Origin: JANRKG01 sp033763635
GTDB taxonomy: Bacteria; Cyanobacteriota; Cyanobacteriia; GCF-001939115
DNA: 11,552 nucleotides
Assembly: GCA_033763635.1 (NCBI GenBank)
Contig: JANRKG010000030.1
Coordinates: 1 to 11,552, forward strand
Direction of reading: 5' to 3'
Below the pieces are notes generated by a model that was not told the origin of the DNA, ran no database searches, and worked only from the letters and a program-made list of their open reading frames with translations. Position 1 is the stretch's first letter; each line of letters begins with the position of its first letter. Made by a program: the position numbers and the translations under genes. This document shows, piece after piece, positions 6,408 to 11,552 of the stretch.

Positions 6408-6941
6408 ATGAAGTTTTATCAATCCCTTACGATCGCTGGTCTCGTAGCGTTGGGTCTAACGTTGCCTGTTTCCGCACAAACCAGCCCCGGCACAACGGAT
6501 ACCACCACTCCCAACACAGGAACCACGACTTCCCCCGGTCGGGGAACCGCACCCTCTGGCCCCGGTAGCACGACCACCGCTCCCGGCGGAACCACTACCC
6601 CAGAAGGGACGACCTCTCCCGGCACGACTCCTGGTGTCACAACTCCCGGAGGTTCTACCGGCACTGGCACCACTTCCCCGGATGCCACCACCACACCAGG
6701 CGGGACAATCACCTCTCCTGATACCACGACCTCACCGGGCGGAACGACAACTTCCCCAGATGCCACCACCACACCGGGAACCACAGGAACCTCAACCTAC
6801 AATCAGGGAACAGATAATGCTCTAACCGATCGCAGTGGTCCCGATTGGAGCTGGTTAGGTTCTTTGGGACTGTTGGGGCTGCTTGGTTTAATTCCCCGAA
6901 AATCAACGACCCAATCTTATCCCAACTCTGGAGTCTCCTGA
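6408..6941 (+). CDS. Exported Thr/Pro/Gly-rich protein with WGxxGxxG-like C-terminal tail
   Basis: This 177-residue protein has three parts. A clear signal peptide (MKFYQSLTIAGLVALGLTLP, likely cleaved after VSA at 23) is followed by a low-complexity region (about 24-130) made almost only of T, P, G and S, with repeated units such as SPDATTTPG, TSPGGTTT and TTPG. The C-terminal end has PDWSWLGSLGLLGLLGLIPRK (145-165), a Trp/Gly/Leu hydrophobic segment followed by basic residues. That tail resembles the WGxxGxxG-type C-terminal motif in exported bacterial proteins and suggests membrane retention or sorting. The start at 6408 is favoured by GAGAG at 6396-6400 and by placing the signal peptide at the N-terminus; an upstream in-frame codon at 6360 is less likely. 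It may be an O-glycosylated envelope linker protein, but that is speculation. Confidence 0.82.
   Translation: MKFYQSLTIAGLVALGLTLPVSAQTSPGTTDTTTPNTGTTTSPGRGTAPSGPGSTTTAPGGTTTPEGTTSPGTTPGVTTPGGSTGTGTTSPDATTTPGGTITSPDTTTSPGGTTTSPDATTTPGTTGTSTYNQGTDNALTDRSGPDWSWLGSLGLLGLLGLIPRKSTTQSYPNSGVS
6673..6778 (+). repeat. Direct repeat inside the Thr/Pro-rich gene
   Basis: A 28-base segment at 6673-6700 recurs at 6751-6778 with two differences. The period is 78 bases, or 26 codons, and the shared peptide is TSPDATTTPG. Shorter copies of TSPGGTTT-type units lie between. The pattern implies growth by in-frame duplication or slippage. Confidence 0.75.
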
Positions 6942-6984
6942 TTAGCCCAATTAGAAGATTTCTAGAAAACAATTTCCCCTCTGG

Positions 6985-7025
6985 TTTCGGCTTCGCTCAA
7001 CCAGCGTTCGTGCCCTGAGCGAAGT
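6985..7025. repeat. Inverted repeat between convergent genes
   Basis: CTTCGCTCA (6991-6999) is an exact inverted match to TGAGCGAAG (7016-7024), with partial extension outwards (TTCGG against TCGAA). The segment CCTGAGCGAAGTCGAAGGG looks like a dispersed intergenic repeat that I recall from many bacterial genomes, cyanobacteria included. It sits in the 125-base gap between the convergent genes ending at 6941 and 7067. No T run follows the stem, so its terminator role is uncertain. Confidence 0.6.
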
Positions 7026-7066
7026 CGAAGGGCAACCCATCGGTAAATTCTTTTCAAGAAATCGCC

Positions 7067-8020
7067 TTAGTCCTTCGAGACTTCAAGTTTTGTCTGTAAC
7101 ACTTGCCCGATCGTTTCACTCACCAAACGGTTTCCCTTGGGGCTGAGGTGAATATGATCCCGATAGAGCGCTGAAGGTTCTTCAGCGCTCTTAAAGATCG
7201 GGAGAAAATCAATATAGGAAATTCGGTACTCTTCGGTAAATTCAACTAACCTTTGTCTGGCTTTGATTTCGTAGTCTCGCGGCCCGGAAGCACTCACCTC
7301 TCGCAGTAAGGGAGTCATAATCAGCAGAAAACGCCCCCGCTGAGCATTCACCCGATCGCCAATCTTCAAAATCGCCTCTAGATTCGCCCCCACCCGATCG
7401 CCCTGTTCTTCTTGCAACTTCGCCACTTCCGGGGGGAGCGCAGGGCGTAACCAGTAGCGTTGGAGCAATTCGGCAATGGCAAGGGGAGGCTTGCGATCGG
7501 GGTAGTTGGGATCTCGACCTACGGGTAAGGAACTGGGAGCAATCGCAAATAGATCATCTGTGTTAATGACTAACACCACAACCTGGGATTCAAAGGTGCC
7601 AAAGCGCTCCAGATAGGCTAATTCATTCCGGGGTCCCCAGGAATTGGCAGATGCATTCAAGACTTCGACCGATCCCGATGCTGGGCTAGCATCCAACAGT
7701 CCTCTCAAAATTTCCGAAATGATATCCTTCTGGTCCGTCCACCACCCCCCATTTGCAACCGAATCTCCCAGTAAGAGAATCCGAACTGCCCCATCAGGCC
7801 GATCGCAAAGGGGTTCAGGACTTCGCATCGAATACTGGTTAATTTCAATCAAATTCCCCACCCGATGAGTTCGTTGGTTGGGAGCCAACAAATACCCAAT
7901 CTGCTCATCAGGAATATAAACGAGGGGGTTCCCAAACCCAAATCTCCACCGCAGACCGATCTCTAGCGCCCCTAACCCTACCAGAGCGATCGCCAGTACT
8001 ATTAAAGCCAGTTCGAGCAT
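7067..8020 (-). CDS. Membrane-anchored SGNH/GDSL-type hydrolase
   Basis: The 317-residue protein starts with one transmembrane helix (about residues 3-22), followed by a lead-in seen in many exported SGNH proteins (IPDEQIGYLLAPNQR, INQYSMRSPE). The catalytic block I is ILLLGDSVANGG, with nucleophile Ser87. The later block V is RDHIHLSPKGN, giving Asp288 and His291. VINTDD (about 151-156) could be the block with the conserved Asn. These support an active esterase, lipase or acyl-transfer fold with its domain outside the cytoplasm. Related proteins often modify polysaccharides, for example by acetylation or deacetylation, but no substrate can be assigned. GGATGAAG precedes the ATG at 8020. The gene is transcribed opposite to its neighbours and converges on the gene ending at 6941. 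Confidence 0.85.
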   Translation of the reverse strand: MLELALIVLAIALVGLGALEIGLRWRFGFGNPLVYIPDEQIGYLLAPNQRTHRVGNLIEINQYSMRSPEPLCDRPDGAVRILLLGDSVANGGWWTDQKDIISEILRGLLDASPASGSVEVLNASANSWGPRNELAYLERFGTFESQVVVLVINTDDLFAIAPSSLPVGRDPNYPDRKPPLAIAELLQRYWLRPALPPEVAKLQEEQGDRVGANLEAILKIGDRVNAQRGRFLLIMTPLLREVSASGPRDYEIKARQRLVEFTEEYRISYIDFLPIFKSAEEPSALYRDHIHLSPKGNRLVSETIGQVLQTKLEVSKD

Positions 8021-8103
8021 GATTCTTCATCCAGTCCTGCGGCTATTAGCATAATCTGATACTTTCGAGTTCCACCATTTCACCCTGGGTCCGATAGTTT
8101 CCC

Positions 8104-8115
8104 TCGAACGTTCGA
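8104..8115. promoter_or_regulatory. Perfect 12-base palindrome upstream of the SGNH gene
   Basis: TCGAACGTTCGA is perfectly self-complementary and lies in the 292-base divergent spacer, about 85 bases before the SGNH start and 200 before the 46-residue gene. Its symmetry fits a dimeric regulator site, but no family is recognised and it could be chance. Confidence 0.3.
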
Positions 8116-8153
8116 TTGTGATGCATTAGGATTATCTATGATCTATATCAAAA

Positions 8154-8194
8154 ATCTTAAGGTGCAGGGGGATCACCCATCCAATCGTTAAGAT
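8154..8194 (+). other. Inverted repeat in the divergent spacer
   Basis: ATCTTAA (8154-8160) pairs with TTAAGAT (8188-8194), and a nested GGTG/CACC pair continues the stem inward. The rest of the 8021-8312 spacer shows no open reading frame or RNA family that I recognise. The structure could be part of a long leader or an operator region. Confidence 0.3.
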
Positions 8195-8221
8195 GTTTAA
8201 GGATGGTTTAGCATCATCAAA

Positions 8222-8252
8222 TTGCCAATTCAGGTTTAGGTAGTTTCATACT
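8222..8252 (+). promoter_or_regulatory. Possible promoter for the 46-residue membrane protein gene
   Basis: TTGCCA (8222-8227) is a fair -35 box. TTCATA (8245-8250) follows at 17 bases, or CATACT (8247-8252) at 19. Transcription would start near 8258, giving a leader of about 55 bases before the ATG at 8313. Confidence 0.3.
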
Positions 8253-8312
8253 TCTTTGTTAGTTACTTCAAACGCACACCTACAAGTACACTCCAGAAGG
8301 AGAAATCCTGTC

Positions 8313-8453
8313 ATGTCAGACTTGAATCGTGGAATTATGAAGTTCGATGGGGCCGATAGCCCTGTAGCTGTTTTTGTATCGGGTCTAGTTGTTCTGGGTT
8401 CGATCGGGGTTCTGATTTGGTGGGGTTTGCAAAACGCCTACGCTCTGGGTTAG
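8313..8453 (+). CDS. 46-residue single-span membrane protein, unknown
   Basis: A very small gene with good translation signals: AAGGAG (8297-8302) lies 10 bases before the ATG at 8313, and an intrinsic terminator follows at 8499. The protein has a short polar N-terminus (MSDLNRGIMKFDGADS), one transmembrane helix (about residues 17-38, AVFVSGLVVLGSIGVLIWWG) and a short tail ending NAYALG. Size and layout match the low-molecular-weight subunits of cyanobacterial thylakoid complexes (photosystems, cytochrome b6f, NDH-1). The sequence does not match any of those that I can recall well enough to name, so I give no symbol. A longer in-frame reading from 8256 has no ribosome binding site and is rejected. 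Its own promoter, leader and terminator suggest a monocistronic, possibly strongly expressed gene. Confidence 0.82.
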   Translation: MSDLNRGIMKFDGADSPVAVFVSGLVVLGSIGVLIWWGLQNAYALG

Positions 8454-8498
8454 TCTTTGCTTTCTTTTTTCGTTTCACCTCATGATTGGCGATTTTGG

Positions 8499-8533
8499 AA
8501 CGGAGCTAATGCAAACAAGCAGGCTCCGTTTTT
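8499..8533 (+). terminator. Intrinsic terminator after the small membrane protein gene
   Basis: AACGGAGC (8499-8506) pairs perfectly with GCTCCGTT (8523-8530) around a 16-base loop, and the T run extends to 8533. It lies 46 bases after the stop codon and separates this gene from the ABC operon. Confidence 0.8.
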
Positions 8534-8664
8534 ATTCAAGGAGGCAACTGTCCTTAGGGAGACGCTGCAAAAAAGCCAGAATGATTCATTAAAGGATGAC
8601 AACCTGTTTTATCGAATGGACTCTGAACATCAGCACTTTTGATAGATCAGTGATGAACTAAGGG

Positions 8665-9663
8665 ATGGCAACACAGATGTCAATCATTCGGGTGCAAGAC
8701 CTGGGTAAGGTGTATCCAGTCGCAGTCAAAGAACCGGGGTTGGCGGGCACGGTACGCCATTTCCTGAACCGAACCTACCGCACGATTAAGGCGGTGCAGG
8801 GTGTTACGTTTACGATCGAACCTGGAGAGGTCGTCGGCTTTCTGGGACCAAACGGGGCCGGAAAGACCACAACCCTCAAAATGCTGACAGGACTCATCTA
8901 TCCTTCAACGGGTCAGGTTCACGTTGCAGGGCATGTCCCCTTCGATCGCCATCGAGCTTTTTTAGAGAAAATCACCCTGGTCATGGGCCAGAAGCAACAA
9001 CTGATTTGGGATTTACCGACCCTGGACTCCTTGCGAATTAATGCAGCGGTGTATGGGTTATCCGATCGCGAGAGCCACGATCGCATTCACGAACTCACGG
9101 AAATGTTGTCCCTACAGGGTAAGCTGACCCAACCTGTTCGTAAACTTTCCCTGGGAGAACGGATGAAAGCGGAACTGATGGCAGCCCTGCTACACCGTCC
9201 CCAGGTTTTGTTTTTGGATGAACCGACCCTGGGGTTGGATGTCAATGCCCAGGTGAGTGTTCGAGAATTTCTGCGGGAATATAATCAACGCTATCAGGCC
9301 ACGATTCTATTAACCAGTCACTACATGGCAGACATCACGGCTCTGTGCGAACGAGTCTTACTAATTCACCAGGGACAGTTAATTTACGATGGTGGATTGG
9401 ATCGATTGCTCGATCAGTTTGCGCCTTACCGGGAAGTCAAGATCGAACTGGCCCAACCCAAAGCCGCGATCGATCTGGCTCTTTATGGAAAAGTCCAGGC
9501 GATCGATGGGCGAACGGTGCGCTTTCTGGTGCAACAGGAAGCCCTGACCCGCACAATTTCTAAGATTTTGGCGGATTTAGAGGTGCTGGATCTCACGGTG
9601 ACCGATCCTCCCATTGAAGAGGTGATCGGTCGGGTGTTTGAATCGGGCAGCGTTGGGAAATAA
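8665..9663 (+). CDS. ABC-2 type exporter, ATP-binding subunit
   Basis: This 332-residue ATPase powers the transporter formed with the next two genes. Motifs in order: Walker A GPNGAGKT (61-68), Q-loop region around VMGQKQQ (107-112), signature LSLGER (161-166, a variant of LSGGQ), Walker B VLFLDEP (181-187) and the H-loop histidine in LLTSHY (219). A roughly 100-residue C-terminal extension follows the nucleotide-binding domain. The insertion before the Walker A region (VKEPGLAGTVRHFLNRTYRT) is typical of the uncharacterised ABC-2 group COG4586. The start is ambiguous: ATG 8665 has AAGGG directly against it, while ATG 8677 places the same AAGGG 12 bases away. Only 5 bases separate the stop from the first permease. 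Cargo is unknown. Confidence 0.93.
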   Translation: MATQMSIIRVQDLGKVYPVAVKEPGLAGTVRHFLNRTYRTIKAVQGVTFTIEPGEVVGFLGPNGAGKTTTLKMLTGLIYPSTGQVHVAGHVPFDRHRAFLEKITLVMGQKQQLIWDLPTLDSLRINAAVYGLSDRESHDRIHELTEMLSLQGKLTQPVRKLSLGERMKAELMAALLHRPQVLFLDEPTLGLDVNAQVSVREFLREYNQRYQATILLTSHYMADITALCERVLLIHQGQLIYDGGLDRLLDQFAPYREVKIELAQPKAAIDLALYGKVQAIDGRTVRFLVQQEALTRTISKILADLEVLDLTVTDPPIEEVIGRVFESGSVGK

Positions 9664-9668
9664 GCAGT

Positions 9669-10457
9669 ATGCACCAACCCTTACGAGTGATTCGCACCTT
9701 GTTGTCCGTGCAATACGCCTACATGCTGGAGTATCGGGCAGAATTGTTACTGTGGGTTCTGGCAGGAGTCTTACCCTTCATTTTGATGGGAGCCTGGATG
9801 CAAGCGGCTCAGGGGGGCCAATTCGGTCTAACCCCTCTGGAATTTGCCCGCTATTTCCTGGCAACGTTCATCGCCCGTCAATTCAGCATTGTCTGGGTCA
9901 TTTGGGAATTTGAACGGGAGGTGGTTGAGGGCAAACTCTCTCCCCGACTGCTCCAACCGATCGACCCCGGTTGGTATCACTTCACTTCTCACATCTCGGA
10001 GCGGGTCGCCCGCCTTCCCTTTGCGATCGCCCTGGTCATTATCTTTTTTCTGATCTACCCGCAAGCCTTCTGGATTCCCAGTTTGCAGGGAAGTTTGCTG
10101 TTCACGCTATCGGTGTTACTGGCTTTTGGGTTGCGGTTCATCATGCAATACACATTTGCCATGTTTGCCTTTTGGATTGAACGGGCCAGGGCGATCGAAG
10201 AATTCTGGTTTTTGCTGTATCTGTTTCTCTCCGGTCTGATCGCTCCTCTGGAACTTTTTCCGCCTGTTGTGCGCGAGATTGTGTTGTGGACTCCGTTTCC
10301 GTACATGATCCACTTTCCCGCCGCTCTGCTCGTCGGGATTCCGGTAGATGTGGGTCGATCGCTATTTGTGATCTTCCTCTGGAGCAGTGCTTTTCTGGTG
10401 CTGAATCGCTGGCTATGGCGGAAGGGGCTGAAACAATATTCAGGGATGGGCGCATGA
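9669..10457 (+). CDS. ABC-2 type exporter, permease subunit 1 (COG4587-like)
   Basis: A 262-residue integral membrane protein with about six hydrophobic segments (roughly 25-45, 60-80, 118-132, 143-168, 178-195 and 230-248). Conserved-looking features are VIWEFEREVVEGKLSPRLLQPID (77-99) and the block LSGLIAPLELFPPVVREIV followed by WTPFPYMIHFPA (187-218). Both are typical of the ABC-2 permeases that pair with a second, different permease and one ATPase. It probably forms a heterodimer with the product of the next gene. The start follows the ATPase stop by 5 bases. Its last four bases (ATGA) are shared with the start of permease 2, indicating translational coupling. Transport direction is most likely export; cargo unknown. 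Confidence 0.9.
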   Translation: MHQPLRVIRTLLSVQYAYMLEYRAELLLWVLAGVLPFILMGAWMQAAQGGQFGLTPLEFARYFLATFIARQFSIVWVIWEFEREVVEGKLSPRLLQPIDPGWYHFTSHISERVARLPFAIALVIIFFLIYPQAFWIPSLQGSLLFTLSVLLAFGLRFIMQYTFAMFAFWIERARAIEEFWFLLYLFLSGLIAPLELFPPVVREIVLWTPFPYMIHFPAALLVGIPVDVGRSLFVIFLWSSAFLVLNRWLWRKGLKQYSGMGA

Positions 10458-11236
10458 ATCGCTACTTGAAAGTGCTGGGAATTTTTTGGAGTACGTCGAT
10501 CGCCGCTGAGATGGAGTATCGGCTGAATTTTTGGCTGGCGGCCCTCACGAGCATTTGCAACTTCATCGGCAGTATCTTCGGGCTGTTTCTTTTTTACCGC
10601 ACGGGTTACACCTTTGCTGGTTGGCGTTGGGAGGAAGCGCTGATCGTCCTGGGCGTTTTTACCTTATTAGAAGGATTCTCAAGCACTTTGCTAGCGCCAA
10701 ATCTCAGTAAGATTGTGCAGCACATTCAACAGGGCACCCTGGATTTTGTGTTGCTCCGTCCCATCAATTCCCAGTTCTGGTTATCGACCCACACCTTTTC
10801 CCCCTGGGGCATTCCCGATCTGTTACTGGGAGGTATTCTCATTGGATATGCCGGAGCGCGTCTGGGTTTACCGCTCATCAATTATGGGATGAGTGCCTTG
10901 CCCTTGCTGTTTGGCTGCATGATTCTCTATAGTCTCTGGTTCATTCTGGGGGCAACCAGCATCTGGTTCGTCAAAATTTATAACGTCACGGAGGTGTTGA
11001 AGGGTCTGATCGAAGCAGGGCGGTTTCCAATGGTGGCCTATCCTGCAACCTATCGTTTTTTCTTCACCTTTGTGATTCCCGTTGCCTTTCTGACTACCAT
11101 TCCCGCAGAGGCAATGTTGGGACGATCGCAATTCATCTGGACGATCGGAGCCGGATTTCTGGCAGGGGCGTTACTCTTGGCTTCCCGGTGGTTCTGGCAA
11201 TTTGCATTGCGTTTCTATACAAGTGCTTCCAGTTAG
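10454..11236 (+). CDS. ABC-2 type exporter, permease subunit 2 (COG3694-like)
   Basis: The second permease has 260 residues and about six hydrophobic segments. Motifs IQQGTLDFVLLRPINSQF (91-108) and GRFPMVAYPATYRFFFTFVIPVAF (189-212), then TTIPAE, match the second-permease group usually encoded beside COG4586 and COG4587 proteins. The start is the ATG at 10454, which overlaps the stop of permease 1 as ATGA. The reading frame stays open to 10286 upstream, but that part lies inside permease 1 and is not coding. The protein has the same N-terminal pattern as permease 1 (a basic residue, a helix, then EYR before the first strong membrane segment), suggesting the two arose by duplication. No terminator is obvious in the 60 bases after the stop. 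Confidence 0.9.
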   Translation: MNRYLKVLGIFWSTSIAAEMEYRLNFWLAALTSICNFIGSIFGLFLFYRTGYTFAGWRWEEALIVLGVFTLLEGFSSTLLAPNLSKIVQHIQQGTLDFVLLRPINSQFWLSTHTFSPWGIPDLLLGGILIGYAGARLGLPLINYGMSALPLLFGCMILYSLWFILGATSIWFVKIYNVTEVLKGLIEAGRFPMVAYPATYRFFFTFVIPVAFLTTIPAEAMLGRSQFIWTIGAGFLAGALLLASRWFWQFALRFYTSASS

Positions 11237-11296
11237 CAGAAATACGGAGAAGGTTTTTGTAGTTACCCCCAGCCATCTTTCAAACCTTTCTTTCCG

Positions 11297-11552
11297 ATGT
11301 CTCCTAAAAATCTGCAACGAACTGGTCTTGTCTGCTGTGTGTTATGTTCCGCCCTTTTATTTGTTGCCTACGAACGCTACGAAAGTAATGCCAAAGCAGC
11401 CAGAGCAATCAACGAATTAACCCAACTTTTTCCCATCAACACTGGTGTAACTGTGACTCCTGCCATGCCGACGGCCAGCAAGTATGCCCTGTTCTTTGCC
11501 GTCCTCTCTGGTGTTGGGGGAGTGGCTTGCTTCACCGCTTCCCGCAAATCTG
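11297..11552 (+). CDS. Two-span membrane protein, unknown, truncated by window end
   Basis: The frame opening at the ATG at 11297 remains open for 85 codons to the end of the window. It encodes a short basic N-terminus (MSPKNLQR), a first hydrophobic segment (TGLVCCVLCSALLFVAY), a charged, helical stretch (ERYESNAKAARAINELTQLF) and a second hydrophobic segment (YALFFAVLSGVGGVACFTA), followed by SRKS. I do not recognise the family. No ribosome binding site is obvious before the ATG (TTTCTTTCCG). Coding is supported by the frame staying open and by the membrane-like pattern, not by homology. It lies 60 bases after the ABC operon and could be a separate gene. Confidence 0.6.
   Translation, partial: MSPKNLQRTGLVCCVLCSALLFVAYERYESNAKAARAINELTQLFPINTGVTVTPAMPTASKYALFFAVLSGVGGVACFTASRKS

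Noticed and set aside
6419..6784. A minus-strand Val/Pro/Gly-rich frame opposite the Thr/Pro-rich gene
   Set aside because: It is the antisense reading of the repetitive coding region; such shadows stay open because of biased composition.
8457..8642. A 61-codon frame between the small membrane protein and the ABC operon
   Set aside because: It reads through the intrinsic terminator at 8499-8533, begins with TTG, and has no ribosome binding site.
10286..10453. Upstream extension of the second permease
   Set aside because: The frame stays open but lies inside permease 1; the ATG at 10454 in an ATGA overlap is the natural start and gives the family's usual length.
1..11552. CRISPR array, insertion sequence, prophage or defence island
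   Set aside because: No regularly spaced repeats, transposase or integrase motifs, or terminal inverted repeats were seen; gene content is ordinary metabolism and envelope functions.

Overview
The window looks like chromosomal DNA from a cyanobacterium. The HIP1 octamer GCGATCGC, typical of cyanobacterial genomes, occurs at least four times (3218, 4634, 7986, 10023), and its CGATCG core is frequent throughout. Short G/C-run repeats sit between genes, and several genes look like cyanobacteria-specific proteins. Base composition is moderate and even, with no transposase, integrase, phage gene or CRISPR array. I read it as ordinary core genome; species and genus cannot be named from it.

Layout, left to right. 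Positions 1-1200 hold the 3' end of thiC (thiamine pyrimidine synthesis), convergent with pyrE (pyrimidine synthesis), with an imperfect hairpin between them. Positions 1200-1820 hold a small exported protein of unknown function, followed by a minus-strand tRNA with anticodon CAU. The tRNA resembles the isoleucine tRNA(CAU) of plastids and cyanobacteria but carries A instead of the near-universal U at position 33. A long hairpin lies between the two. Positions 1966-5053 hold three co-directional genes: a membrane-anchored beta-rich protein, a CNNM/CorC-type membrane protein (DUF21, two CBS domains, CorC_HlyC) and a CbbY-like HAD phosphatase. Positions 5054-7066 hold a G-rich short repeat, a Gfo/Idh/MocA oxidoreductase and a Thr/Pro/Gly-rich exported protein whose C-terminus resembles a WGxxGxxG-type sorting tail. 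Positions 7067-8020 hold a minus-strand, membrane-anchored SGNH hydrolase.

Positions 8021-8650 are a roughly 290-base spacer with a 12-base palindrome, then a 46-residue single-span membrane protein with a strong ribosome binding site and its own terminator. Positions 8665-11236 are a tight three-gene ABC-2 exporter operon: an ATPase and two different permeases whose genes overlap by four bases. Its cargo is unknown. A two-span membrane protein gene begins at 11297 and runs off the window.

Most genes are housekeeping or envelope functions. The clearest functional unit is the ABC exporter. The observations most worth a second look are the A33 tRNA, the orphan 46-residue membrane protein, the CbbY-like phosphatase (which may remove a Rubisco inhibitor) and the low-complexity protein with a sorting-like tail. 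I found no clear sign of a new multi-gene defence or mobile system.
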